Below are positions 29,627-36,869 of a stretch of DNA of 38,090 bases, one piece after another. Each line of letters begins with the position of its first letter. Position 1 is the first letter of the stretch. The DNA is from a virus. Made by a program: the position numbers and the translations under genes. The stretch covers positions 1 through 38,090 of the IMG/VR virus record IMGVR_UViG_3300046010_005840; one strand, written 5' to 3'. Under the pieces are notes generated by a model. It saw nothing but the letters and a program-made list of their open reading frames with translations, did not search any database and was not told the DNA's origin.

Positions 29627-30180
29627 GATGGATGGACCATTGCGTAAGGTGGTGGCACGGTGAGGGCCTTGGGCTTGCCGCGTCCCCCGCCATAGGTGCG
29701 GTACTCGGTGAGGTGCAGGTGGATGGCGCGGACCTTGGAGCAGGGGTTGGTGACCGTCAGCCCCATGACGCGCAGGACATGGGCGATGGCGTTGTCACAG
29801 CCGGGTATACCCATCTTATAGTGTGCGTCCACCTCCCACGGCCCTCCGCGCACTATCCAGGCATCCTGGCTGTCGGGGCGGTGGTACGGGAAGAGATTTC
29901 TGCCGCCACGGTCATCCCATCGGGAGAGCGCCCACACCTCGTTGGCGTGCAGCTTGTGCGCCTGCTCCCGCAGGGTGTGGTCGAAGTAGATGTCAGAGTT
30001 GGCGATGACGTTGATGTATCCCGGCAGGCACAGGGCGAACATCTCCTTGAAGGTCGGACGGCCATCGATGGCGGTGACCTCATCGAAGATGGCGGCGTTC
30101 TGGTGCCAGCAGTAGAGCAGCTCGGCCTCGCGCTCTTCGGGTCCGTAGAGTTCTTGGGGCTGGATGAGGTGTAGCTTCAT
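29623..30180 (-). CDS. Glycosyltransferase-like protein (185 aa)
   Basis: Begins MKLHLIQPQELYGPEEREAE. The acidic motif VIANSDIYFDHTL and following EVWALSRWDD correspond to the DxD region and acceptor loop of a small GT-A enzyme. A C-terminal RAIHLHLTEYRTYGGG block contains conserved-looking His and Arg. The family is known from Bacteroidota phage and mobile-element genomes; the substrate is unknown. It starts the glycan cassette in transcription order, coupled at both ends by ATGA overlaps. Confidence 0.65.
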   Translation of the reverse strand: MKLHLIQPQELYGPEEREAELLYCWHQNAAIFDEVTAIDGRPTFKEMFALCLPGYINVIANSDIYFDHTLREQAHKLHANEVWALSRWDDRGGRNLFPYHRPDSQDAWIVRGGPWEVDAHYKMGIPGCDNAIAHVLRVMGLTVTNPCSKVRAIHLHLTEYRTYGGGRGKPKALTVPPPYAMVHPS

Positions 30181-30521
30181 GGGGTTGAGGGTTTGAACCC
30201 AGCGGCGTCAGCAATGGCTAGTGCTGTGCTTGGAGACACTCCACCGCCAGCATAGTACATCTCTCTGAATTGCTCTTCACCAAAGCGATGGCTCATTCTG
30301 TATGCCATCGCGTCAACCAGCTTCTGTATAAGCTCCGCGTCCTTGGCGCGGGCGGCTTCGTAGCGTTGTCGTGATTGCATAATCCCTGACGCAACTCCGC
30401 GAGACCAAATGTCGGCTTCATTTTCCGAGTCTTTTTCGCGCATGTGAAACATGCGTTCAAGATTTAGTGCTGTCTGTATCATGTCATCGCTGAACAGCGG
30501 CTCTCGTTTCGTGTTGCTCAT
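30177..30521 (-). CDS. Small helical protein, paralog of its neighbour (114 aa)
   Basis: Begins MSNTKREPLFSDDMIQTALN, with a helix pair and a C-terminal segment (YEAARAKDAELIQKLVDAMA, later AIADAAGFKPSTP). The second half is closely similar to the 89-residue upstream neighbour: EAARAxDAELIQxLVDA followed by AxxAAGFKPS at the C-terminus. The two are therefore paralogs. No known family. Junctions on both sides are ATGA overlaps. Function unknown; tandem duplication is the main observation. Confidence 0.6.
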   Translation of the reverse strand: MSNTKREPLFSDDMIQTALNLERMFHMREKDSENEADIWSRGVASGIMQSRQRYEAARAKDAELIQKLVDAMAYRMSHRFGEEQFREMYYAGGGVSPSTALAIADAAGFKPSTP

Positions 30522-30787
30522 AGGTCTGAAGGTTTGAATCCGGCAGCTTCTGCGGCTGATAGGGCATCGGCCCCCTTAACAAATTCGGCATCTTCGTAGC
30601 AGACCGCATAGTTGCATGCCACATTCAACGCATCCACCAGCCGCTGTATCAACTCGGCGTCATTGGCACGGGCGGCCTCCACCTGTCGCAGTACCTGCAA
30701 CGCCTCGCTAATGCGTTCGCACGCCCGTTCGGGGTTCAGCACATCTACGGTCTCCAATAGTTCGCGCAAATACTCTGTCTCGCTCAT
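30518..30787 (-). CDS. Small helical protein, paralog of its neighbour (89 aa)
   Basis: Begins MSETEYLRELLETVDVLNPE. The stretch VEAARANDAELIQRLVDALN and the ending AAEAAGFKPSDL match the neighbouring gene product at 30177-30521. It is mostly helical with one Cys-Tyr-rich segment (NYAVCYEDAEF). It is coupled by ATGA to the VRR-NUC gene upstream and to its paralog downstream. No function is known. Confidence 0.6.
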   Translation of the reverse strand: MSETEYLRELLETVDVLNPERACERISEALQVLRQVEAARANDAELIQRLVDALNVACNYAVCYEDAEFVKGADALSAAEAAGFKPSDL

Positions 30788-31020
30788 GGTCTGATCACAT
30801 CAACGGTGAAGCCACGGGCACGCAGCTCGGCGTGGCGGTACTCTTGGACGGGTGACAGCCTGCCCTTGTCGGCCTTGACCTCGACCCAGCGGACCTCGTT
30901 GGGCTTGGTCAGGATGAGGTCGGGCATGCCGGTCTTGTTGCATTGGATGAGCTTGGTGACATACCACCCCTCGGCCTCATACCGCTTGATGAGTGTCGCT
31001 TGAAAGGCTGCTTCGGTCAC
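30784..31020 (-). CDS. VRR-NUC domain nuclease (78 aa, GTG start)
   Basis: A minimal VRR-NUC nuclease of the PD-(D/E)XK fold. GMPDLILTKPNEVRWVEVK holds the catalytic Asp and the Glu-x-Lys pair, followed by GRLSPVQEYRHAELRARGF and the hydrophobic strand FTVDVIRP. Single-domain VRR-NUC proteins of phages cleave structured DNA such as Holliday junctions or act with helicases. It lies directly after the DEAH helicase gene, overlapping its last 44 bases, so the two probably work together in replication or recombination. The start is a GTG at 31020, where the domain begins; the longer upstream frame has unlike composition and overlaps the helicase. Confidence 0.75.
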   Translation of the reverse strand: MTEAAFQATLIKRYEAEGWYVTKLIQCNKTGMPDLILTKPNEVRWVEVKADKGRLSPVQEYRHAELRARGFTVDVIRP

Positions 31021-32224
31021 GTCGGTAGTGTGTTGTGGTGTACGACTCCTTGTTCCTGACCAGCTTGTAGATGCTCGGCTCGATGGACCTTGCGGCGAAC
31101 AGCCAGTGTACCCTGTTGGCCCTGTCGCGACCAAGGTAAGCAGCCCGATTGATACCCTGCAAATAGCTGAGGGCCGAATGGTCGATGCTGAAGAACACCA
31201 GGTCGTCCGCGCTGGACAGGTTGACCCCTTCCCTGCTGCTCTGGACCTGCCCGATGTAGGTCTTATCCGTGGCGTTGAACTCCTCGGGGCTGTCGGTCCA
31301 CATGCCGGCATAGACCTCCTTCAGCATGTCCCCTTCGGCTTGGAACTTGTAAAGGATAGCGGTCTTTCCTTTAAATGTCTCCCGGCAGTAGATGGCCTTG
31401 GAGCGGTCGAAGATGATGGCGCCGTGGTGCTCTGTGATCACCGTCCCGCTGTAGATCTGGTGGAGCTTGCTGAGCTCCTTGACGGCGGTGTCCGCCAGCA
31501 CCACTCTGCGCCCCGGCTTGCCGACCACCCCATCACGCATGATGCGACGGGCGAGCCGGTAGGTCCTCGGCAGCATCTCCACCTTGTGCACCTGCTCCTC
31601 GATGACGGTGGTGAAGCCTGCCTGCTCCTGCGTGATGTTGACGGTCAGATGGTTGATGTCGCGCATGATGATGGCCTCGCGTGCATCGCTGTAGTCCTTG
31701 ACCACCGTGCCGGTGCCCACGCGCTTGTCTCGGATATTCACGAATATCTCGGCCCAGCGATAGAAGTTCTTATGGTCGGCCCACGGCGCAGGGCCAAGGG
31801 CGAACTGGTGGTAGAGCTGGCTGTAGCTCTCCGGCGATGGCGTGCCGGACATCAGCAGCACCATGCTGTAGTGGAGTTGCCGCAAATCTTTGAACCGCTT
31901 GGATGGCTTGGGGTAGGCACCCACGCCGTGGGCCTCATCCACGATGATGAGGCTCCAGGATGTGTTGCGCAGCTTAGGCAGGCGCTCGTAGTTGATGACC
32001 GTGGCCTCGACCCCGATGGCCTCGGCATCCTTGATGATGGAGGCGATGGCCTTCTTCTTGGTCACCACCAGCACCTTGGTGACTTGCAGCAGGCGGGCGG
32101 TCTCGAAGGCGGTGAGCGTCTTGCCCGTACGGACCTCGCCTCGCAGGTAGGCGATGCGGTGGGTGGCGAGGATGGACCACAGCTTGTGCGCAGCCTCAGT
32201 CTGATAGGGTCGGAGGGTGATCAT
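30977..32224 (-). CDS. DEAH-box SF2 helicase (SNF2/DEAD-like)
   Basis: A 415-residue helicase. Motif Q/I region: MITLRPYQTEAAHKLW and GEVRTGKT (Walker A), motif II IIVDEAHGVG, motif III LLMSGTPSPES, motif IV/V region HQIYSGTVI, IGQVQSSREGVNLSSA and motif VI LQGINRAAYLGRDRANRVH. It couples ATP hydrolysis to movement on DNA, probably during replication or recombination. The ATG at 32224 overlaps the TGA of the cytosine methyltransferase (ATGA). An in-frame extension to 32326 exists but overlaps the methyltransferase and precedes the family's usual start. The downstream VRR-NUC gene starts inside it. Confidence 0.86.
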   Translation of the reverse strand: MITLRPYQTEAAHKLWSILATHRIAYLRGEVRTGKTLTAFETARLLQVTKVLVVTKKKAIASIIKDAEAIGVEATVINYERLPKLRNTSWSLIIVDEAHGVGAYPKPSKRFKDLRQLHYSMVLLMSGTPSPESYSQLYHQFALGPAPWADHKNFYRWAEIFVNIRDKRVGTGTVVKDYSDAREAIIMRDINHLTVNITQEQAGFTTVIEEQVHKVEMLPRTYRLARRIMRDGVVGKPGRRVVLADTAVKELSKLHQIYSGTVITEHHGAIIFDRSKAIYCRETFKGKTAILYKFQAEGDMLKEVYAGMWTDSPEEFNATDKTYIGQVQSSREGVNLSSADDLVFFSIDHSALSYLQGINRAAYLGRDRANRVHWLFAARSIEPSIYKLVRNKESYTTTHYRRDRSSLSSDTHQAV

Positions 32225-33636
32225 GCGTTGATACGTTCGCCGATCCACCGCATGACGGGGACGGCCATTGAGTTGCCAAGTGCCTTGTAGCGGGGGCCGT
32301 TGGGTGCTTCGGCCTTGCCGCGCCACGGGATGTTGGTGTGGTGGTCGTGGAACCCTTGTAGGCGCTCACACTCTACGGGCGTGAGGCGGCGGACTTGCAT
32401 GGAGGTAGCCACAGCAGGTATATGTGCCCCTGCTGCCAGCGGGTGGCAAGGGTCTCCGGGCTTCGGGCTGCTGTAGTTGGACGGGCAGGTCAATTGCGTG
32501 GTGTCAAAGGGTAGGGGCTGTGCGATATAGCTGGTCTGATGCATCCCCGACTCTGCTGACAATGCACCAACTATCTGCCCATCTCCATTCTGGAGGCGTA
32601 CCTCGTCGCGGACATTCTGTGCAAACGCCACCGCGTGTTGCGTACCATCGGAACGCATCGTGAACATTGAGTCTCCTTCATTACCAATGCCGGTCATCTG
32701 CTTGTCGCGCAACTCTTTGTTGATGCACATCCCATTGATGGGGTATGTGGCTATGTGCTGGTCTTGGTGGGTCGCCACGGTGAACGCCGTGTCGTCGCTC
32801 CCTAAGTATCCCTTCCCTCCTCCCTCACATCCCCCTCGGACCTTGAAGGCGTGGGGCTGCGATTGCACAAACCGCGACGCTCGCTGATTGAAAATGTGCT
32901 GATTTTCTAAGCCAAGCTTGTCGCCGTAATGAGCGTCTAATGTCCCGGCTATATCATGCGGCCAGGGGTCTGCGGCGTGGGGGACATAGGCTCCGTGTCC
33001 ATCAAGTTCGGTGTGGCTCTTGGTGCCACGGCTTCCAAGGCTTCCCGCAACATCGGCGGCAGGGCCTTGCCCCTTCGCTCGGCTCGGCGGAGTATTCCTT
33101 GACACGCTTTCGGACTCAAAAAGAACCTCTGCGGCACGTCTCTGGTCTCCAAGACATCCGACAACGAACACACGGCGGCGTCTTTGGGCCACTCCGAACC
33201 ATTGAGCGTCCAGTACCCGGTAGGCCCACCCGTACCCCAGCTCCCCCAACGCTGCGAGGAAGGAACCAAAATCCTTTCCTCCGTTAGATGACAAGACACC
33301 GGGGACGTTTTCCCAGAGGATGTACCGAGGTCGGTAACGGTCAGCGATGCCAAGAAACGTGAGCATGAGGTTGCCTCTTGGGTCTTTAAGACCTTGTCTG
33401 AGTCCTGCGACACTGAAGGACTGACAGGGAGTGCCTCCAACGAGAAGATCGATAGTTGCATCGGGCCAAGTTTGGTATTTAGTCATGTCCCCCCAGTTCG
33501 GGACGTTAGGGTAGTGATGTTTCAGAACCGCGCTGGGAAACGGCTCTATTTCGGAGAACGCTACAGGCTCCCACCCAAGGTGGTGCCACGCGCTGGTTGC
33601 GGCTTCAATCCCGGAACAGACGGATAGGTATCTCAT
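32221..33636 (-). CDS. DNA cytosine-5 methyltransferase (orphan)
   Basis: A 471-residue enzyme with all main C5-methyltransferase motifs: SVCSGIEAATSAW (motif I), GGTPCQSFS with the catalytic Cys (IV), ENVPGVL (VI), QRRRRVFVV (VIII), VRRLTPVECERLQGF (IX) and GNSMAVPVM (X). The region between VIII and IX (about 215 residues) is a long target-recognition domain. No restriction endonuclease with matching context is adjacent, so it is an orphan that most likely protects phage DNA against host restriction. It overlaps the helicase gene by 4 bases (ATGA) and is preceded by a small gene and the primase. The recognition sequence cannot be read from the protein. Confidence 0.93.
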   Translation of the reverse strand: MRYLSVCSGIEAATSAWHHLGWEPVAFSEIEPFPSAVLKHHYPNVPNWGDMTKYQTWPDATIDLLVGGTPCQSFSVAGLRQGLKDPRGNLMLTFLGIADRYRPRYILWENVPGVLSSNGGKDFGSFLAALGELGYGWAYRVLDAQWFGVAQRRRRVFVVGCLGDQRRAAEVLFESESVSRNTPPSRAKGQGPAADVAGSLGSRGTKSHTELDGHGAYVPHAADPWPHDIAGTLDAHYGDKLGLENQHIFNQRASRFVQSQPHAFKVRGGCEGGGKGYLGSDDTAFTVATHQDQHIATYPINGMCINKELRDKQMTGIGNEGDSMFTMRSDGTQHAVAFAQNVRDEVRLQNGDGQIVGALSAESGMHQTSYIAQPLPFDTTQLTCPSNYSSPKPGDPCHPLAAGAHIPAVATSMQVRRLTPVECERLQGFHDHHTNIPWRGKAEAPNGPRYKALGNSMAVPVMRWIGERINA

Positions 33637-33666
33637 GGCTTCAAGCGAGGTTGCTTCGTAGGTTGT

Positions 33667-33861
33667 TCATAGCAGTGTCGTCTGTTGGCCCTCGCTCTCG
33701 CCGAGTTCTCCGAGGATCTGTTCAAGTTCTTGGTCCACCTTCAGTTCAAGGAGCTTGGCTGCATGGAGCCGCCCTTGCGTCCGGTTGGTGAAGTAGTCCT
33801 TCTGCGCCTTGCGCATCGTTCGGACCTTGTGCAGTAGTTCAACGATTGCTTGCCTTCTCAT
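33667..33861 (-). CDS. Small coiled-coil protein (64 aa)
   Basis: Begins MRRQAIVELLHKVRTMRKAQ and has a long Leu-rich helix (LHAAKLLELKVDQELEQILG) with heptad spacing; the N-terminus is basic. It overlaps the end of the primase gene by 23 bases and precedes the methyltransferase gene by 30. It may assist the replication proteins, for instance as a loader or bridging factor, but the function is not known and the family is not recognised. Confidence 0.6.
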   Translation of the reverse strand: MRRQAIVELLHKVRTMRKAQKDYFTNRTQGRLHAAKLLELKVDQELEQILGELGESEGQQTTLL

Positions 33862-36154
33862 GCTTATCTTTTTTAGATGCTTCGATCTCGCGGACCCAGT
33901 TGTAGATCTGCGACCGGCTTACGTTCAGGATGCGTGCCGCCTCAGCCTTCTTCAGATGTGGGTTGGCGGCGTACATGGACGCGAACTTCTCCGCATCGCT
34001 CTTCACCGGCTTATCGCCGGCCGATGCCCTCATCTTGTTGTACTCGGTGCCGTCCTGAAGGACACGCTCAGCCATGGTGATGAAGTAGTCCACCAAGCGT
34101 TCAGCTTTCAGTATGGTGGCCAGCGAAGCCGGTGACGTGAGCGATATGCAGGCATCATAGCAGGCGAGAACATGGAGCAGGATGACGAACCTCGGCAGGT
34201 AGGTCTTCTGCTTGGGCAGGATGCTCTTGGTGGCCTCACCTTCATCCTCGCTGTTCTGCCGCTCGGTGATCTTGTCCATGATCCGGGCAAGCTCGGCGCG
34301 TGCCTCGGGTGAAAGATGGATGAAGCGGGATTGCACATCACCATCCTGGTCGACGATCAGGATGTCGTTATTGATGTGTGCGAAGAGGCTCAGGATGTAG
34401 TCGCTGTACCATTGCAGCGCATCATCGGTCATCTCATTCTCGTTCCATTGCTCCACGTTGCAGTCCGGGTAGCACAGCAGCAGGCGGTCGCTGAACCCAT
34501 TGTCCCGATACTCGGCAGTGAAAATCTGGTTCAAGACCGCTGGCTGGATGCCGCCAAGGACAGGGATCACAGGGGAGTGGATGTAGTTGTCCTTGACCGT
34601 CTTGCGCGTGGTGTAGGCCGGTGAGTTGCTGAAGGCCGACAGGTGGAACTCCAAGTCGCCACCAGCCCGATACTTGTTCATGTCCTTGATCCATCCTGCA
34701 AGCTCATCCTTGTACACGCCCACCGCGTTGGGGTTCTCCTCATGCAGTTCCACAAGCGCCTCGATGGTCACATCGTTCACGATGAACTGTGAGCGCGATG
34801 GCTCGCGCACTTCCTCAGCGTTGGCCTTCTGGTCCTTGCTCAGCTTGTTGTAAGCCTCGAACTGCTCCTTCTTCTTGCGGAACTCTCGGATCTTGCGGCT
34901 GTTGAGTTCCACAAGGGGGCGGATGATGCTGCTCACCGCCGGGGTCTTACCAACACCGGCACGGCCAACGATGGCGATCCACACAATGCAGCTTTCGACC
35001 CAGCCTTTCTTGACTTGGACCTTGATGCTGTTACCCACGATGACCGATAGCTGCCAGAGCAGTGCCGCACCCATGAAGTCCACGTTGTGACCAAGGGTAA
35101 CCGAGCATTCCGTGATATACCGTTGGATGTCTTCTGGGAACACATCAAGCGGGAAGGCTTGCTTCTCGATCTGGGGCGGCTTGATCGTGGTGAGCGCCAC
35201 CGGCGTGGGCTGCTTCATCCTATCGCCGTAGCCTTCAGCATATAGCTGCTTCGCAGCGGCGCTCATGTCACCGCCATGATGCTTCAGCGCATATAGGGAG
35301 AACGGGCTGAGCAGCTTTTCATGCGGATAGGCCGTGCCGGTACTGAACAGGTACATGCATCCGGTGTCCTTGAACACATAGCCGCTGTGGGCCGAGGTAG
35401 CCCCGTGGCGCTTGATAACCGTCTTCTTGGACAGGTTGCGGATGATTTTGAACTCATCACCCACCACGTCGAACACCGTGTGCTTTTGGTCGTAGTCCTG
35501 CCAGGGCGTAATACCAGTGGCATAAAAATCCGTTCGGTCTTTCTTCGGCTGCTCCAGCTCCTGTTGCTCCACGCGCTCATCCCACATCTTGCAGATGGAA
35601 ATGATGCAGTCGTGTTCCTCCTTGGTCAGCAGGCCGATGCCGGTGTAGTCCAGCTCGTTGTGGCTCTCGTCATAGAAGATGGCATAGCCGCCATGGGATC
35701 GCGTTTCGATCAATGCCTGCACGGCCTTGGTGCCCTCATGCTTGATGCCCGTGTTCACAGGAACGGCCAGCTTCACGTTGCCCATATCGGTCACCGTCCG
35801 GTATGTCAGGTGGTAGCCGAAGTTCAGCGTTTTATGGACCGACACCTTGCGGTCGAACCCGTCGATGTTGTCGCGCACCAAGCCGATGAACTCATCGAAC
35901 ATGGCCGCACGCAGTTCCATCGGCAGCACTTTCAGGTCTACGTCGACGCAGAAGATGTCGTTGTAGCCGCAGGCATACCCGAAGCGCCATGCGTTTGGCA
36001 TCGCCATGAAGCCGTCCAGCTCCTGTTTCGTCGCTTGGCGCGTCTGCAACTCCTTCCACTTGTGCAGTGGCATTTTCTTCTCGTCCACCACCAGGACGGA
36101 ATAACCGGCTGCCGTTAGTCCCGCTGCCCTTTCAGTTTTGATGTGCTTACTCAT
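33839..36154 (-). CDS. Primase-polymerase / DUF3987 replication protein with C-terminal HTH
   Basis: A 771-residue protein with three parts. The N-terminal bifunctional primase-polymerase domain (residues about 10-190) has GYSVLVVDEKKMPLHKW and the metal-binding FCVDVDLKV (D71-V-D73). The centre is a P-loop DUF3987 module with Walker A VGRAGVGKT at about 396-404 and further helicase-like sequence. The last 60 residues (NPHLKKAEAARILNVSRSQI, then YNWVREIEA) form a helix-turn-helix. It is the likely replication initiator and primase/helicase. It follows the candidate origin with one gene in between, so the HTH might recognise the CACACTTT repeats; this is a proposal. Slightly lower GC than the structural genes. 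Confidence 0.8.
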   Translation of the reverse strand: MSKHIKTERAAGLTAAGYSVLVVDEKKMPLHKWKELQTRQATKQELDGFMAMPNAWRFGYACGYNDIFCVDVDLKVLPMELRAAMFDEFIGLVRDNIDGFDRKVSVHKTLNFGYHLTYRTVTDMGNVKLAVPVNTGIKHEGTKAVQALIETRSHGGYAIFYDESHNELDYTGIGLLTKEEHDCIISICKMWDERVEQQELEQPKKDRTDFYATGITPWQDYDQKHTVFDVVGDEFKIIRNLSKKTVIKRHGATSAHSGYVFKDTGCMYLFSTGTAYPHEKLLSPFSLYALKHHGGDMSAAAKQLYAEGYGDRMKQPTPVALTTIKPPQIEKQAFPLDVFPEDIQRYITECSVTLGHNVDFMGAALLWQLSVIVGNSIKVQVKKGWVESCIVWIAIVGRAGVGKTPAVSSIIRPLVELNSRKIREFRKKKEQFEAYNKLSKDQKANAEEVREPSRSQFIVNDVTIEALVELHEENPNAVGVYKDELAGWIKDMNKYRAGGDLEFHLSAFSNSPAYTTRKTVKDNYIHSPVIPVLGGIQPAVLNQIFTAEYRDNGFSDRLLLCYPDCNVEQWNENEMTDDALQWYSDYILSLFAHINNDILIVDQDGDVQSRFIHLSPEARAELARIMDKITERQNSEDEGEATKSILPKQKTYLPRFVILLHVLACYDACISLTSPASLATILKAERLVDYFITMAERVLQDGTEYNKMRASAGDKPVKSDAEKFASMYAANPHLKKAEAARILNVSRSQIYNWVREIEASKKDKHEKASNR

Positions 36155-36666
36155 AGTTTCATCCTACTTAACAGGTCCATCTTCTCCACGCCTCTACGCC
36201 ATCCCTCGTGCTCACTCCATATACGGTCACCGGACACTCGGATCATCATGTTCGATGTCCCTTTGCCGTAGTCGGCCCTCAGTTGCTTGATGCCTATATC
36301 GCCGATGCCGAACTGTCCAGCCAATCTGACGACAAACCAGTCATCCGCCGATGTGCGGTCATCCAGCATTGGGCATATCAAGATAGGCAGCCTGGTCTTT
36401 CTCTCCCCCCATATACATTGAGTGTATCCGATGGCCTGCCTCAGCCATGCCGTGATGTCCTTATTCCCATTAAGCTGGTCCGGTGACTTGAACTCAATGC
36501 CGAACACGAACTGGGTGCCGTTCACAAGGTGCCTATGCTGGATCACCATATCTATCCTCTTGCGGATGGATGGGTCATGGATACTATGCCCCCACACCTC
36601 CCGCCAGATGTGCCACTGCGGCTTCAGTCGCTCGGCGTACATATCAACAAACTCCGCTTCTGTCAT
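36151..36666 (-). CDS. PD-(D/E)XK nuclease-like protein (171 aa)
   Basis: Begins MTEAEFVDMYAERLKPQWHI. The segment IRKRIDMVIQHRHLVNGTQF followed by VFGIEFKSPD resembles the D...ExK core of PD-(D/E)XK nucleases, with Asp near 45 and Glu-Phe-Lys near 66. The C-terminal half has strands (RLPILICPMLDDRTS, DWFVVRLAGQFGIG) and ends in LLSRMKL. Coupled by ATGA to the primase-polymerase gene and first behind the main promoter, it probably takes part in replication or in processing replication intermediates. Alternative starts at 36681 (ATG) and 36687 (TTG) exist; MTEAEF is preferred as the others fall in a structured leader. Confidence 0.6.
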   Translation of the reverse strand: MTEAEFVDMYAERLKPQWHIWREVWGHSIHDPSIRKRIDMVIQHRHLVNGTQFVFGIEFKSPDQLNGNKDITAWLRQAIGYTQCIWGERKTRLPILICPMLDDRTSADDWFVVRLAGQFGIGDIGIKQLRADYGKGTSNMMIRVSGDRIWSEHEGWRRGVEKMDLLSRMKL

Positions 36667-36681
36667 TGCGCAGGCAAACAT

Positions 36682-36753
36682 CCACAAGGGGGCTTCGGTG
36701 ACAGCCGAGCCGGAGCGGCGAGCAAGGAGCCTGCTCCGGTTGCCCCCCTGTGG
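36682..36753 (-). promoter_or_regulatory. Structured RNA leader (three-way junction) before replication genes
   Basis: An outer stem pairs 36682-36693 with 36742-36753 (one or two bulges). It encloses two hairpins: 36695-36698 with 36705-36708, and 36710-36716 with 36733-36739 (7 bp). On the minus-strand RNA this forms a three-way junction that ends directly before the ATG at 36681 and 15 bases from the preferred ATG. It could control translation of the first replication gene. Confidence 0.5.
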
Positions 36754-36815
36754 GATTATTGTTTGAAGTCTACTGGACTTGCTCTAACGCCTATACTGTC
36801 ATTACAGGCGGGGGG

Positions 36816-36848
36816 CAAATATAGCACTATTCTGTTAGATTACCAAAA
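36816..36848 (-). promoter_or_regulatory. Bacteroidota-type promoter (main leftward promoter)
   Basis: The -7 box TATATTTG (36816-36823, minus strand) matches TAnnTTTG exactly, and TTTTG (36844-36848) provides a full TTTG -33 box with a 20-bp spacer. Transcription would start near 36809 and run into the structured leader and the replication genes. Confidence 0.85.
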
Positions 36849-36869
36849 TGACCTCTTTGGTACCCTGTG

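Noticed and set aside
31028-32290. 420-residue plus-strand frame opposite the helicase
   Set aside because: The minus strand carries all helicase motifs; the antisense product has no motifs.
32221-33636. Restriction-modification system
   Set aside because: No cognate restriction endonuclease adjacent; VRR-NUC and PD-(D/E)XK-like proteins fit replication roles better.
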